This document shows, piece by piece, positions 51,108-60,836 of a stretch of DNA of 64,000 bases. Origin of the DNA: Caballeronia sp. NK8 (GTDB lineage: Bacteria; Pseudomonadota; Gammaproteobacteria; Burkholderiales; Burkholderiaceae); the NCBI RefSeq assembly GCF_018408855.1, contig NZ_AP024322.1, positions 868,001-932,000 of the forward strand. The letters run 5' to 3'. Numbering within the stretch: the stretch's first letter is position 1; each line of letters begins with the position of its first letter. The notes below the pieces were generated by a model, which had not been told where the DNA came from, searched no databases, and saw nothing but the letters and a program-made list of their open reading frames with translations. Position numbers and translations under genes: made by a program.

Positions 51108-53012
51108 ATGGCGCAAGAAACCATGAGCTTTCAGGCAGAAGTGAAGCAGCTTCTGCATCTGATGATTCATTCGCTCTACAGCAACAAGGAAATTTTCCTG
51201 CGCGAGCTGATTTCCAACGCCTCCGATGCCGCCGACAAGCTGCGCTTCGAAGCCATCGAGAACAGCGCGCTCTACGAGAACGATCCGGATCTGCGCATCC
51301 GCGTCTCGTTCGATAAAGCCGCGCGTACCATCACGATCGACGATAACGGCATCGGCATGAGCCGCGACGAGGCGATCTCGCATCTCGGCACGATCGCGCG
51401 CTCGGGCACGAAGGAGTTCTTCTCGAAGCTCTCCGGCGACCAGCAGAAGGACGCCGCGCTGATCGGCCAGTTCGGCGTGGGCTTCTATTCGGGCTTCATC
51501 GTCGCGGACAAGATCACGGTGGAAACGCGCCGCGCCGGTCTGCCGGCGAATCAGGGCGTGCGCTGGACGAGCGCGGGCGAGGGCGATTTCGAAGTCGAGG
51601 ACATCGAGCGCGCGCAACGCGGCACGACCATCACGCTGCATCTGCGCGCCGACGAAGACGAGTTGCTGTCGTCGCACAGGCTCAAGTCGATCATCCAGAA
51701 GTACTCGGATCACGTCGCGCTGCCCATCCTCATGAACAAGGAAGAGTGGGACGCCGAGAAAGGCGAGATGGTCACGAAGGGCGAGGACGAGACCGTCAAC
51801 CAGGCGAGCGCGCTCTGGACGCGTCCGAAGAACGACATCAGCGACGATCAGTACAAGCAGTTCTATCAGCACATCTCGCACGATCACGACGATCCGCTCG
51901 CGTGGACGCACAACCGCGTCGAAGGCCGCAGCGAGTACACGCAACTGCTGTACGTGCCGAAGCACGCGCCGTTCGATCTGTGGAACCGCGAACATCGCGG
52001 CGGGCTCAAGCTGTACGTGAAGCGCGTGTTCATCATGGACGATGCCGAGCAACTGCTGCCCGCGTATCTGCGTTTCGTGAAGGGTGTGGTCGATTCGGCC
52101 GATCTGCCGCTCAACGTGTCGCGCGAAATCCTGCAGGAAAGCCGCGACGTGAAGGCGATTCGCGAAGGCGTGACCAAGCGCGTGCTGTCGATGCTCGAAG
52201 AAATCGCGTCGTCCTCCGCCGAAGCGACCGAAGACGCCGACAAGCAAAAGTACGCGACCTTCTGGAACGAGTTCGGTCAGGTGCTGAAGGAAGGCATCGG
52301 CGAGGATTTCAGCAATCGCGAGCGCATCGCGAAGCTGGTGCGCTTCGCATCGACGCATAACGACAGCAACGAGCAGAACGTGTCGCTCGCCGAGTACGTC
52401 GCGCGCATGAAGCCCGAGCAGACGAAGATCTACTATGTCACCGCCGATAGCTGGCAGGCCGCGAAGAACAGCCCGCATCTCGAAGTGTTCCGCAAGAAGG
52501 GCGTCGAAGTGCTGCTGCTGACCGATCGCGTCGACGAGTGGATGCTGTCGTTCCTCAATGAGTTCGATGGCAAGCCGCTCGCGAGCGTCGCGCGCGGCGA
52601 TCTCGATCTCGGCGCGCTCGATGATGAAGAAAAGCAGCAGCAGGAGAAGGTCGGCGAGGAGCTGAAGCCGCTCGTCGAAAAGATGAAGGAAGCGCTCGAA
52701 GGCAAGGCGAAGGACGTGCGTCTCACGTTCCGTCTCACCGATTCGCCGAGCTGTCTTGTTGCCGATGAAGGCGACATGAGCGGCTATCTGCAACGCATGC
52801 TGAAGGCGGCGGGGCAGAATGCGCCGCAAGCGGAGCCGATTCTGGAGGTGAATCCGGAGCATCCGCTCGTCAAGGCATTGAATGCGGACAGCGCCAATTT
52901 TGCCGACTGGTGCCATCTGCTGTTCGATCAGGCGTTGCTCGCTGAAGGCGGCGCGCTGGAAGACCCGGCGAGCTTCGTGAAGCGGACCAACGCACTGTTG
53001 CTCGCGCGATAA
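51108..53012 (+). CDS. htpG: Molecular chaperone HtpG (Hsp90)
   Basis: 634 residues, normal length. The GHKL ATPase N-domain has [28 protein letters not shown] and [15 protein letters not shown]. The middle domain has [18 protein letters not shown]. The C-terminal dimerisation domain ends without a eukaryotic MEEVD tail. It assists folding of client proteins under heat and other stress. The start at 51108 follows AGAGGA. I saw no sigma-32 promoter good enough to call. A very strong terminator follows. Confidence 0.95.
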   Translation: MAQETMSFQAEVKQLLHLMIHSLYSNKEIFLRELISNASDAADKLRFEAIENSALYENDPDLRIRVSFDKAARTITIDDNGIGMSRDEAISHLGTIARSGTKEFFSKLSGDQQKDAALIGQFGVGFYSGFIVADKITVETRRAGLPANQGVRWTSAGEGDFEVEDIERAQRGTTITLHLRADEDELLSSHRLKSIIQKYSDHVALPILMNKEEWDAEKGEMVTKGEDETVNQASALWTRPKNDISDDQYKQFYQHISHDHDDPLAWTHNRVEGRSEYTQLLYVPKHAPFDLWNREHRGGLKLYVKRVFIMDDAEQLLPAYLRFVKGVVDSADLPLNVSREILQESRDVKAIREGVTKRVLSMLEEIASSSAEATEDADKQKYATFWNEFGQVLKEGIGEDFSNRERIAKLVRFASTHNDSNEQNVSLAEYVARMKPEQTKIYYVTADSWQAAKNSPHLEVFRKKGVEVLLLTDRVDEWMLSFLNEFDGKPLASVARGDLDLGALDDEEKQQQEKVGEELKPLVEKMKEALEGKAKDVRLTFRLTDSPSCLVADEGDMSGYLQRMLKAAGQNAPQAEPILEVNPEHPLVKALNADSANFADWCHLLFDQALLAEGGALEDPASFVKRTNALLLAR

Positions 53013-53034
53013 GTCTGCGCAAGCGCGTCGAACG

Positions 53035-53068
53035 AACGCGCCGCCGGGAAACCGGCGGCGCGTTTTTT
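53035..53068 (+). terminator. Terminator of htpG with GAAA loop
   Basis: A perfect 13-bp stem, AACGCGCCGCCGG (53035-53047) with CCGGCGGCGCGTT (53052-53064), closes on a GAAA tetraloop and is followed by T's. Confidence 0.9.
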
Positions 53069-53324
53069 ATTTGACCTTGCGCTCCTTGTTGGACTGCGCA
53101 AGAACCGACGCGGCCAGCGTCTTCGTTTCTTCCGAGTACTTGTTGCTGTGAAGCACTTCGCTCGCCTTGTGTTCCATCTCGGCGCTCGTTTGCTTCGTGG
53201 TGTGCGACTGCGACAGGGCAGACGCCGCGAGGCTTTTCTTGATGGCCGAGGCCTTTGGATCATGCAGCGTCTCAGCCGCGAGATGCGCAACCTTCTTCGA
53301 TGTCTGTTTGTTGTTTTCCGACAT
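53067..53324 (-). CDS. Small protein with two ~30-residue repeats
   Basis: 85 residues, hydrophilic and helical. Two repeats are visible: HLAAETLHDPKASAIKKSLA followed by ASALSQSHT, and KASEVLHSNKYSEETKTLAA followed by SVLAQSNK. Both carry the same A(S/E)xxLHxxK and LAAS(A/V)L(S/A)QS landmarks. It is rich in Lys, Ser, Thr and Ala and has no signal peptide. The start at 53324 follows AGAGGACAG. I recognise related short proteins in other bacteria only as uncharacterised. Confidence 0.65.
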   Translation of the reverse strand: MSENNKQTSKKVAHLAAETLHDPKASAIKKSLAASALSQSHTTKQTSAEMEHKASEVLHSNKYSEETKTLAASVLAQSNKERKVK

Positions 53325-53481
53325 TCGCTGTCCTCTTGTTGATTGATGTGCCGGTGAGCGTCCGGCGCGCGGCCTCACGTGAAACCCTTGACACACGTGA
53401 ACGGCCATTCAGTTTCTTTCGATCGGCGCACGGACTCCATACGAATCGTCCGAAGTGCAGGCTGATCCTATAATCACCGCC

Positions 53482-54123
53482 ATGCTCACGCCCAACGATC
53501 CCATCGACGCTCACTGGCGCGTCGTCCCGCTCGCCTCGCTTACCGACGCACAAAAAGACTGGCTCACACGCGGCGGCTCACTGACCGCGCATCTGCGCAC
53601 GCTCGGCGCGGTGACGGTCGATGTCACGCGCGAAGCCGTCGACATACCCTGGCCGGATGAAGCGCGTGCGCTCGACCTCACGCCGCGCACGCCCGTATGG
53701 CTGCGTGAAGTCGCGCTCAAGGTGGATGGCGTGCCGTTCGTCGTCGCGCATAGCATCGTGCCGCTCGCGCACAGCACCGGCGTGTGGCAATCGATGCGCC
53801 GTCTGCGCACGCGGCCGCTCGCCGAACTGCTCTATAGCGATAGCAGCGTGTCGCGTTCCGCGCTCGCGAGCCGCAGGCTGACGGCGCGGCACCCGCTGCA
53901 TCGGCTCGCATCGATGCAAACGAAATCGCAACCGCACGCGCTCGTCGCGCGCCGCTCGGTGTTCAAGCGGCACGGCGCACCGCTGATGGTCACCGAATGC
54001 ATGCTCGATGCGCTATGGTTCAGGCTCGCCGCGACGCACGGTCCGCATCGGCGTGAACATGCGCGCTCGTATGAACATCTGAGCTCGCATGCGAAGCGCG
54101 TCGCGCGTGGCGAGGCGAAATGA
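53482..54123 (+). CDS. ubiC: Chorismate lyase
   Basis: 213 residues. It removes pyruvate from chorismate to give 4-hydroxybenzoate, the first step to the ubiquinone ring. Family landmarks are the N-terminal W(L)[14 protein letters not shown], the mid-strand [23 protein letters not shown], and the C-terminal [19 protein letters not shown] with the catalytic-site glutamate. It is longer than E. coli UbiC because of a basic His/Arg-rich tail. The ATG at 53482 starts the family region. Its stop overlaps the next start (ATGA). Confidence 0.85.
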   Translation: MLTPNDPIDAHWRVVPLASLTDAQKDWLTRGGSLTAHLRTLGAVTVDVTREAVDIPWPDEARALDLTPRTPVWLREVALKVDGVPFVVAHSIVPLAHSTGVWQSMRRLRTRPLAELLYSDSSVSRSALASRRLTARHPLHRLASMQTKSQPHALVARRSVFKRHGAPLMVTECMLDALWFRLAATHGPHRREHARSYEHLSSHAKRVARGEAK

Positions 54124-54602
54124 AGCTCGCGGGTTTCGCACCGGTCGGCGATGACGCGACGCACACGCTCATCCTCGGCAGCTTTCCGGGCGTCGCATCG
54201 CTTGCGGCAACGCAGTACTACGCGCATCCACGCAATCAGTTCTGGCGGCTCGTCGGCGCGGCGATCGGCGAGAATCTGCACGAGCTTGGCTACGACGATC
54301 GCCTCGCGCGGCTCGTCGCGCATGGCATCGGCTTGTGGGACGTGCTCGCCGCATGCGAGCGCGAAGGCAGCCTCGACACGGCGATCCGCAACGCGTCGCC
54401 CAACGACTTCGCTGCTTTCCATACGCGCTTTCCGAAGCTGCGAAAGGTGTGCTTCAACGGCAAGACCTCGGGCAGGTTCGCGCCCGTCCTGAGCGCCGCG
54501 GGTTACGCCACGCTCGTGCTGCCGTCGTCGAGCGCGGCCAATGCTATCCTCTCGTTCGATCAAAAACTGCGCATCTGGCGCGACATCCTCACCACACAAT
54601 GA
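54120..54602 (+). CDS. DNA-deoxyinosine/uracil-DNA glycosylase (UDG superfamily, family 6-like)
   Basis: 160 residues. It has the motif 1 region [28 protein letters not shown], where the Asn after HPR matches the hypoxanthine-DNA glycosylase (HDG, family 6) pattern, and the C-terminal loop VLPSSSAAN. Family 6 enzymes remove deaminated adenine (hypoxanthine) from DNA and lack true uracil activity. The start overlaps the ubiC stop by four bases (ATGA), and its own stop overlaps the next start in the same way. Confidence 0.85.
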   Translation: MKLAGFAPVGDDATHTLILGSFPGVASLAATQYYAHPRNQFWRLVGAAIGENLHELGYDDRLARLVAHGIGLWDVLAACEREGSLDTAIRNASPNDFAAFHTRFPKLRKVCFNGKTSGRFAPVLSAAGYATLVLPSSSAANAILSFDQKLRIWRDILTTQ

Positions 54603-55501
54603 CGAATCTCATCAAGCGCGCGTCGGCGGAAGCTCGCGCGTTCAGCCGCAAGAAGGACAACAGCAAATCGAAGCGCCAGCGCAGGGATGACGATCGCGAC
54701 GATCTCGCCAACGCGCCGCGCATCGACGCGCCCCGCGAGCCGCGCTTCGCGCCCGTGACGTTCTCGGAAGAGGGCGGCGTGCGCTATCTGCACTTCGGCA
54801 CCGAATGGGTGCAGGGCGCGATGCGGCTGAAAAAGCCCGATCACATCGAGCTCGAATACGCACAGCAGATGATGGCGTGGCTGCTCTTCGTCGAAACGCC
54901 CGAGCGCATCGTGCAGCTCGGGCTCGGTTCGGCCGCGCTCACCAAGTTCTGCCATCGCTTTCTGAAGCGCGCGAAGGTGGAGGCCGTCGAGCTGAATCCC
55001 GCGGTCGTGATCGCCGCGCGCGCGATGTTCGAGCTGCCCTACGACGACGCGCGCCTCACCGTCACCGAGCGCGACGCATGGGAGTTCGTCAACGACCGCG
55101 CGAATCACGGCACGACCGGCGCGTTGCAGATCGACCTCTACGACGCCACCGCGCGCGGCCCCGTGCTCGACAGCGTGTCGTTCTATCGCGCATGCCGCGC
55201 GTGTCTCACGCCGGACGCGGGCGTCGTCACGATCAACCTGTTCGGCGACCATCCTAGCTTCGTGCGCAATATGCGTCATCTGAACGAAGCGTTCGATCAT
55301 CGCGTGATCGCGCTGCCCGAAGTGCACGACGGCAATCGCGTCGCGATCGCCTTCGCCGGTCCCGCGCTCGACGTGCCGTTCGCCGCGCTGGACACGCGCG
55401 CGAAGCTGATCGAGGCGCAACTCGGTCTGCCCGCGCGCAAATGGGTGAAGGGCCTCGCCGAAAGCGCGGGTGTCGCGACCAGCGGCTCGTTCTCGATCTG
55501 A
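54599..55501 (+). CDS. Spermidine synthase-like methyltransferase-fold protein
   Basis: 300 residues. A ~45-residue Lys/Arg/Asp-rich N-terminal region (SRKKDNSKSKRQRRDDDRDD) is followed by a spermidine-synthase-type Rossmann domain (RIVQLGLGSAALTKFCHRFL, VEAVELNPAVV, LQIDLYDATARG). Aminopropyltransferase activity is uncertain because the usual gatekeeping and aspartate motifs are partly replaced. The ATG overlaps the glycosylase stop (54599 against 54602), so it is translationally coupled as the third gene of ubiC-UDG-this. Confidence 0.8.
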   Translation: MTNLIKRASAEARAFSRKKDNSKSKRQRRDDDRDDLANAPRIDAPREPRFAPVTFSEEGGVRYLHFGTEWVQGAMRLKKPDHIELEYAQQMMAWLLFVETPERIVQLGLGSAALTKFCHRFLKRAKVEAVELNPAVVIAARAMFELPYDDARLTVTERDAWEFVNDRANHGTTGALQIDLYDATARGPVLDSVSFYRACRACLTPDAGVVTINLFGDHPSFVRNMRHLNEAFDHRVIALPEVHDGNRVAIAFAGPALDVPFAALDTRAKLIEAQLGLPARKWVKGLAESAGVATSGSFSI

Positions 55502-55594
55502 TCGACGCAACGCGTAAAGCCCAGGCCAGAACAAGGGTTTTGGCCTATTTACAATTTCCTTTCAAATCAGCGGAATAGTCGGGATTCCCCCTGC

Positions 55595-55622
55595 TTGACC
55601 CGCTTTTAACGGTCCATATACT
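55595..55622 (+). promoter_or_regulatory. Sigma-70 promoter of the DUF3311/symporter operon
   Basis: TTGACC (55595-55600) and TATACT (55617-55622) are 16 bp apart and match 5 of 6 each. They lie 102 bp before the DUF3311 start. The 55502-55594 stretch holds nothing else I can name. Confidence 0.65.
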
Positions 55623-55724
55623 CCCTCTGTTATTTCGGGGCGCTTTCAGCGACACGTCTACCCGACGACCGGCATCCCGCCGGACTCGCGATAATCCAAC
55701 GAATCAAAACAAGAGGAGACCGTC

Positions 55725-55973
55725 ATGGCTCACGAAGCTGCGACCGGCACCGGACAACCGCGCAACAAGCATTGGCTTTGGCTTCTGATCCTTCCGTGGA
55801 TCGGTGTGGTATGGGTGCCGTTTTACAACAAGATCGAGCCCGTTCTGTGGGGCTTTCCGTACTTCTACTGGTATCAGCTTCTCTGGGTGCTGATCAGCGC
55901 GGTCATCACCGCCGTCGTCTATGTCAAGACGAAGGCGCTGCCCTCGGGACGAAAGACCGGAGGTGCGCGATGA
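55725..55973 (+). CDS. DUF3311 family small membrane protein
   Basis: 82 residues with two membrane segments (HWLWLLILPWIGVVWVPFYN and YQLLWVLISAVITAVVYV). DUF3311 proteins are almost always encoded just before a sodium:solute symporter, as here, and are thought to be its accessory subunit. AAGAGGAG precedes the ATG. The stop overlaps the symporter start (ATGA). Confidence 0.88.
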   Translation: MAHEAATGTGQPRNKHWLWLLILPWIGVVWVPFYNKIEPVLWGFPYFYWYQLLWVLISAVITAVVYVKTKALPSGRKTGGAR

Positions 55974-57523
55974 TGAACACCACCGCAACCATCGTTTTCG
56001 TTCTCTTCTTCGTCGGTGTCACGATTCTCGGCTTCATCGCCGCGCACTGGCGCAAGGGCGATCTCGCCCAGCTCGATGAATGGGGTCTCGGCGGACGCCG
56101 CTTCGGCACCATCGTCACGTGGTTCCTGCTCGGCGGCGATCTCTATACCGCCTACACGTTCGTCGCGGTGCCGGCGCTCGTGTTCGGCGCGGGCGCGACG
56201 GGCTTCTTCGCGTTGCCGTACACCATCCTCATCTATCCGTTCGCGTTCGTCGTGTTTCCGAAGCTGTGGAGCATCGCGAAGCGTCACGGCTATGTGACCG
56301 CCGCCGACTTCGTGCACGCGCGCTACAACAGCCGCATGCTCGCGCTCGCCGTCGCGGTGACGGGTATCGTCGCGACGATGCCGTACATCGCGCTGCAGCT
56401 CGTCGGCATCGAAGTGGTGATCGGCGCGCTCGGCTTCTCGACGCAGGGCTTCGTCGGCGATCTGCCGCTCATCATCGCGTTCGCGATTCTCGCCGCGTAC
56501 ACGTACACGTCGGGTCTGCGCGCCCCCGCGATGATCGCCGTGGTGAAGGACGTGCTGATCTACATCACGATCATCGCCGCGATGATCGTGATTCCGGCGC
56601 AGCTCGGCGGCTTCGGCCATATCTTCAGCATCGTGCCGCCCGAGAAGCTGCTGCTGAAAGCGCCTGACGCCGCGAGCCTGAACGGCTACAGCGCGTACGC
56701 GACGCTCGCGGTCGGCTCGGCGCTCGCGCTGTTCCTGTATCCGCACGCGGTCACGGCGATTCTCTCGTCGAATTCGGGCAACACGATCCGCCGCAACATG
56801 TCGTTGCTGCCGGCGTACTCGCTCGTGCTCGGCCTGCTCGCGCTGCTCGGCTACATGGCGCTCGCCTCCGGCGTGAAGGACATGCCGGAATTCGCGTCCT
56901 ACTTCAAGGCCTATGGCGCGAACTTCGCGGTGCCGGCGCTGTTCCTGCACTACTTCCCGTCGTGGTTCGTGGGCGTGGCGTTCGCGGCCATCGGCATCGG
57001 CGCGCTGGTGCCGGCGGCGATCATGTCGATCGCGGCGGCAAACCTCTACACGCGCAACGTGCATCGCGAGTTCGTCAACACGTCGATGACGCCGGAGCAG
57101 GAAACCAACGTCGCCAAGCTCGTGTCGCTGATCGTGAAGGTGGGTGCGGTCGTGTTCATTCTCGCGCTGCCGCTGACCTACGCGATCCAGCTGCAACTGC
57201 TCGGCGGTATCTGGATCATCCAGACGCTGCCCGCGCTCGTGCTCGGTCTCTATACGCGCGTGCTCGATCATCGCGGCTTGCTGATCGGCTGGGCGGTGGG
57301 TATCGGCGTGGGCACGTGGATGGCCGTGTCGCTGCAACTGAAGGGCTCGATCTATCCGCTGCATCTGTTCGGCTACGTCGTGCCGGGCTACGCGGCCGTG
57401 TGGGCGCTGATCGCGAACCTGATCGTCTCGATCTTCGTGAGCCTGCTCGTGAAGGTGCTGGGCCTCAAGCGTTCGGACGACCGCACGCGTCCGGAAGATT
57501 ATCTGGATATCGTGGAAGGCTGA
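55970..57523 (+). CDS. Sodium:solute symporter (monocarboxylate transporter-like)
   Basis: 517 residues with about 13 membrane segments of the SSS fold (FVLFFVGVTILGFIAAHWRK, WGLGGRRFGTIVTWFLLGGD, GYVTAADFVHARY). It is similar in layout to MctP-type monocarboxylate permeases that import pyruvate, lactate, acetate or alanine with sodium. Exact substrate unknown. The start at 55970 overlaps the DUF3311 stop; the longer in-frame opening to 55772 is inside the DUF3311 gene and is rejected. Confidence 0.9.
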   Translation: MMNTTATIVFVLFFVGVTILGFIAAHWRKGDLAQLDEWGLGGRRFGTIVTWFLLGGDLYTAYTFVAVPALVFGAGATGFFALPYTILIYPFAFVVFPKLWSIAKRHGYVTAADFVHARYNSRMLALAVAVTGIVATMPYIALQLVGIEVVIGALGFSTQGFVGDLPLIIAFAILAAYTYTSGLRAPAMIAVVKDVLIYITIIAAMIVIPAQLGGFGHIFSIVPPEKLLLKAPDAASLNGYSAYATLAVGSALALFLYPHAVTAILSSNSGNTIRRNMSLLPAYSLVLGLLALLGYMALASGVKDMPEFASYFKAYGANFAVPALFLHYFPSWFVGVAFAAIGIGALVPAAIMSIAAANLYTRNVHREFVNTSMTPEQETNVAKLVSLIVKVGAVVFILALPLTYAIQLQLLGGIWIIQTLPALVLGLYTRVLDHRGLLIGWAVGIGVGTWMAVSLQLKGSIYPLHLFGYVVPGYAAVWALIANLIVSIFVSLLVKVLGLKRSDDRTRPEDYLDIVEG

Positions 57524-57571
57524 TTCAGGCCGTTCGCGCGTCCGCCCGGCGCGGCGCGCGAAAAGCTGGTA

Positions 57572-57614
57572 AAACGCCCGTAACAGCCGTTGGCCGTTAC
57601 GGGCGTTTGATTTT
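57572..57614 (+). terminator. Terminator of the symporter operon
   Basis: AAACGCCCGTAAC (57572-57584) and GTTACGGGCGTTT (57596-57608) form a perfect 13-bp stem, followed by GATTTTT. Confidence 0.85.
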
Positions 57615-57644
57615 TCCGACTGCCTTCATCGACGCGAGCGAACC

Positions 57645-58751
57645 ATGCTTTCCACGAGATCGACGTCACTCAGGCGCGGCCCGCTCGCGCGTTTTCTGCA
57701 CGGCGTCACGTCGCCGTACTTCCGCTACCGCCACGCGAACCTGATTCACGGCGTGCGGGTCGCGCTCGCGATGGCGATGTCGATCGCCGTCACGACGGGC
57801 ATCGACATGCCGCACGGCGTGTGGGCGTCGGTGTCGGTGCTGGTCGTGATCGGCGGCTTGCAGCATTACGGCAATATCCGCAAAAAGGCCGCCGAGCGCG
57901 CCATCGGCACGATGCTCGGGGCGTTCTTCGGCCTGGTGCTGATCCTCGCGCAGATGCTCACCGGCTCGGCGATGCTGTTCTTCGTCCTGATGTGCCTGAT
58001 CGCGGGCGGCTGCGCGTATTACGCGATCGGCAAGGCCGGCTATGTCGCGCTGCTCACGGCGATCACGATGGTCATCGTCTCCGGCCACGGCGATCTGCCG
58101 CTCACCACTGGCTTGTGGCGCACGGCCAACGTGCTGATCGGCGTCGTGATCGCACTGGCTTTCTCGTTCGTGCTGCCGCAATACGCGACGTATTCATGGC
58201 GCTACCGTCTGGCGGACAACCTGCGCGAGTGCGCGAAGCTCTATGGCGCCTTGCTCGACGGCACGCCGATGCTCGCGGAGGAGACCGCGCGCCGTTTCTA
58301 CGCGATGAGCCAGCGGCTCGTGCAGGCGCGCGGGCTGATGGAATCCGTGGCGAAGGAAACCGACGTGCCGATCGCGCGGCTCGAAGAGATCCAGCGGCTG
58401 CATCGCTCGCTACTCGCGGCGCTCGAAATGCTGGTGATGTCGATGCCTGAAACCGCGCAGGCCAGCGCCAGCCGTTTCGCGATCGCGTGCTCGCCGGGCG
58501 AATACGCGGTGCGCCAGCAGCTTCTGAAAATGGCGCGGGCGTTGCGCTTCGGGCGCGTGGGCCTGCTTCATCGCGCGATGGAGGCATCGGCGCTGCCGCA
58601 GGGCTGCGGGCAGGAAGAGGGAAGCGCGACGACGCAGGGCATGCACTGGCTCGCGATGCGTTTCGTCGAGCAGGTGGATTGCTTGCGGCTGCGCCTGTCG
58701 GAGATCGAGCGGCAGTGGAATATCGAAGGCGCGCGGCCGCTCAACGACTGA
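57645..58751 (+). CDS. FUSC family inner-membrane protein
   Basis: 368 residues. Six closely spaced membrane segments in the N-terminal half (HGVRVALAMAMSIAVTTGID..., GTMLGAFFGLVLILAQML...) include the FUSC hallmark RALERAIGT-like RKKAAERAIGTMLGAFFGL. A helical cytoplasmic C-terminal half follows. FUSC proteins include fusaric acid resistance and AaeB-type aromatic acid efflux components. No membrane-fusion partner is adjacent, so the transported compound is unknown. Confidence 0.85.
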   Translation: MLSTRSTSLRRGPLARFLHGVTSPYFRYRHANLIHGVRVALAMAMSIAVTTGIDMPHGVWASVSVLVVIGGLQHYGNIRKKAAERAIGTMLGAFFGLVLILAQMLTGSAMLFFVLMCLIAGGCAYYAIGKAGYVALLTAITMVIVSGHGDLPLTTGLWRTANVLIGVVIALAFSFVLPQYATYSWRYRLADNLRECAKLYGALLDGTPMLAEETARRFYAMSQRLVQARGLMESVAKETDVPIARLEEIQRLHRSLLAALEMLVMSMPETAQASASRFAIACSPGEYAVRQQLLKMARALRFGRVGLLHRAMEASALPQGCGQEEGSATTQGMHWLAMRFVEQVDCLRLRLSEIERQWNIEGARPLND

Positions 58752-58762
58752 TGCGGTAACGT

Positions 58763-59191
58763 TCAGGCGGGCTGCGTTTCGCCTTCGTGCACCACGTTGA
58801 CGAGCCAGGGCACGCCGAAACGGTCCGTCAGCATGCCGAAACCTTGCGTCCAGAACGTGGATTGCCACGGCGTGAGCACGTTGCCGCCTTCGGCGAGCAT
58901 GCTGAAGATGCGCTCACCGGCAGTGGCGTCGCCCGCGGCGATCGACAGCGTGAAGCCCGAGTAGTCCTTGCGCGGCTGACCATAACGGCCGTCCGACACC
59001 ATGATGGCATTGCCGCCGACCTGGAACACCGCGTGCATGACCTTGTCCTGCCAGTCGGGCGGGGCGTTGCCGCCGTCCGGCGCATCGCGGAAGCGGATCA
59101 GCGCAGCAATCTGCGCGCCAAACGCGGCCTGATAAAGCTCGAGCGCCGCCGCGCAATCGCCGTTGAAGAAAATATAGGTATCCAGTTGCAT
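58763..59191 (-). CDS. VOC family protein (PhnB-like)
   Basis: 142 residues. It starts MQLDTYIFFNGDCAAALELY and ends DRFGVPWLVNV, the start and finish typical of the PhnB/YjdN branch of the VOC superfamily. It is probably a dimeric metal- or ligand-binding protein of unknown activity. The start at 59191 fits the family; the in-frame extension to 59224 lacks support. It converges on the FUSC gene with 11 bp between stops. Confidence 0.88.
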   Translation of the reverse strand: MQLDTYIFFNGDCAAALELYQAAFGAQIAALIRFRDAPDGGNAPPDWQDKVMHAVFQVGGNAIMVSDGRYGQPRKDYSGFTLSIAAGDATAGERIFSMLAEGGNVLTPWQSTFWTQGFGMLTDRFGVPWLVNVVHEGETQPA

Positions 59192-59307
59192 GACCGAACG
59201 ACTCCCTGCATGTGAAGCGGACATGCCGCCAAAGCTCGAAAGTCTATTGCAATGAGATACCGCACTGACTCGGAAAGAGTCAAATTAGGTCAAGAAGCGG
59301 CGAAATA

Positions 59308-59352
59308 GAAAAAACCGCAAATCGCACCAATGTTTCGGCGCGATTTGCGGTT
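59308..59352 (-). terminator. Terminator of transaldolase gene
   Basis: AACCGCAAATCGC (59313-59325) and GCGATTTGCGGTT (59340-59352) form a perfect 13-bp stem, with an A-run at 59308-59314 giving the U-tail on the minus strand. Confidence 0.85.
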
Positions 59353-59368
59353 CTGTTTCCGGCAGCCG

Positions 59369-60322
59369 TTACTGAAGCGCGGCGATCAGCTTCTCGAGCT
59401 TGATCGCGTCGGCGGCGAACGCGCGGATGCCTTCCGCGAGCTTTTCGGTCGCCATGGCGTCGTCGTTGACGAGGAAGCGGAAGGTCGACTCGTCGACGGC
59501 GATCTTCTCCATGTTCTCGTTCTTGCCCGCTTCCGGCGAGAGCTTGCGTTCGACCTTGTCGTTGCTGTCGGCAAGTTTCTTCAGGAGATCGGGGCTGATC
59601 GTCAGCAGATCGCAGCCCGCAAGCTCGGTGATCTGGCTCACCGTGCGGAAGCTCGCGCCCATCACTTCGGTCTTGTAGCCGAACTTCTTGTAGTACGAGT
59701 AGATGCGCCGCACCGACTGCACGCCCGGATCGTTCGCGCCGCCGTTTTTCACTTCGTCCCATTCGGCGCCGGCGGACTTCTTGTACCAGTCGTAGATGCG
59801 GCCGACGAACGGCGAGATCAGTTGCGCGCCCGCTTCGGCGGCGGCCGCGGCCTGCGCGAGCGAGAACAGCAGCGTCATGTTGCAGTGGATGCCTTCCTTC
59901 TGCAGCACTTCGGCCGCGCGGATGCCTTCCCACGTGGATGCCAGCTTGATGAGCACGCGCTTGCGGTCGACGCCCGCGTTCTCATACAGCTTGATGATTT
60001 CGCGGCCCTTGTCGATCGAAGCCTTGGTGTCGAACGAAAGGCGCGCATCCACTTCGGTCGAGACGCGGCCCGGAACGATCTTCAGAATCTCGGTGCCGAA
60101 CGCCACGAGCAGATTGTCGATGATCTGCGGCATCGGCTTCTTCGCGTGCTCCTTGACGGTATTTTCGAGCAGCGGCTTGTAGTCGTCCTTCTGGACGGCC
60201 TTCAGGATTAGCGACGGATTCGTGGTCGCATCCTGCGGCTTGAACTGGATGAATTGCTGGAAGTCGCCCGTGTCGGCGACGACGGTCGTGTATTGCTTGA
60301 GCTGGTCGAGAGCGGATGTCAT
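59369..60322 (-). CDS. tal: Transaldolase
   Basis: 317-residue TalB-type enzyme of the pentose phosphate pathway, transferring dihydroxyacetone units between sugar phosphates. Visible features are the substrate segment [12 protein letters not shown], the Schiff-base lysine (Lys126 here) in [24 protein letters not shown] and the [13 protein letters not shown] loop. Length is normal. Single-gene unit, followed by its own terminator. The 193 bp upstream of its start (60323-60515) hold no called gene. Confidence 0.95.
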   Translation of the reverse strand: MTSALDQLKQYTTVVADTGDFQQFIQFKPQDATTNPSLILKAVQKDDYKPLLENTVKEHAKKPMPQIIDNLLVAFGTEILKIVPGRVSTEVDARLSFDTKASIDKGREIIKLYENAGVDRKRVLIKLASTWEGIRAAEVLQKEGIHCNMTLLFSLAQAAAAAEAGAQLISPFVGRIYDWYKKSAGAEWDEVKNGGANDPGVQSVRRIYSYYKKFGYKTEVMGASFRTVSQITELAGCDLLTISPDLLKKLADSNDKVERKLSPEAGKNENMEKIAVDESTFRFLVNDDAMATEKLAEGIRAFAADAIKLEKLIAALQ

Positions 60323-60515
60323 GTCGAGTCTCAGACGCGTTGCGCCTTGTCAAATTGCGGTAACCAACCCGCGGATTGCCCATGAATGCGACGCCGCGCG
60401 GCGACTTCGTTCGCGCGGCGCGCCCGTGAATATCATTCTCCCATTCTAGTCCCGAGCGCGGCGAACGCGCTGATACCGTGCGCGCCGGAGTTCGACCGGA
60501 CGCAGGACTGCGCGT

Positions 60516-60764
60516 TCAATCCACCGCGTAGGCGAGCTCGTGCCAGCGCCGCACCGTGCCCGAGCCGAGCTGGCCGCGCGCGAAGCGCATCTTGCGGACT
60601 TCGTCGAGCGCGTGGGCGTCTTTCGCCGGATCGCCGCAGCTCATCTTCAGGACGACGTCCTGGACGTGCCCGGCGTCGTCGAGCAGCACGCGCACGATCG
60701 TCTTGCGTTTCTGGGATGCGCCGGGCGGCGCGGAGCGCGCCAGCAGTTTGTCGATCAGGGCCAT
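60516..60764 (-). CDS. Small TonB C-terminal-like protein
   Basis: 82 residues without signal peptide or membrane segment. The middle (TIVRVLLDDAGHVQDVVLKM followed by SCGDPAKDAHALDEVRKMRF) resembles the beta-alpha-beta core of TonB C-terminal domains. However, there is no transmembrane anchor and no ExbBD partner, so energy transduction is unlikely. It could be a stand-alone interaction domain. The call rests on pattern similarity only. Confidence 0.6.
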   Translation of the reverse strand: MALIDKLLARSAPPGASQKRKTIVRVLLDDAGHVQDVVLKMSCGDPAKDAHALDEVRKMRFARGQLGSGTVRRWHELAYAVD

Positions 60765-60836
60765 GACGGAAATGCCAATTTCTGTTGCGGAAAAATCGGC
60801 CGGAAATCGGGGCCGATTGCGTCATTGTAGGCTGCG

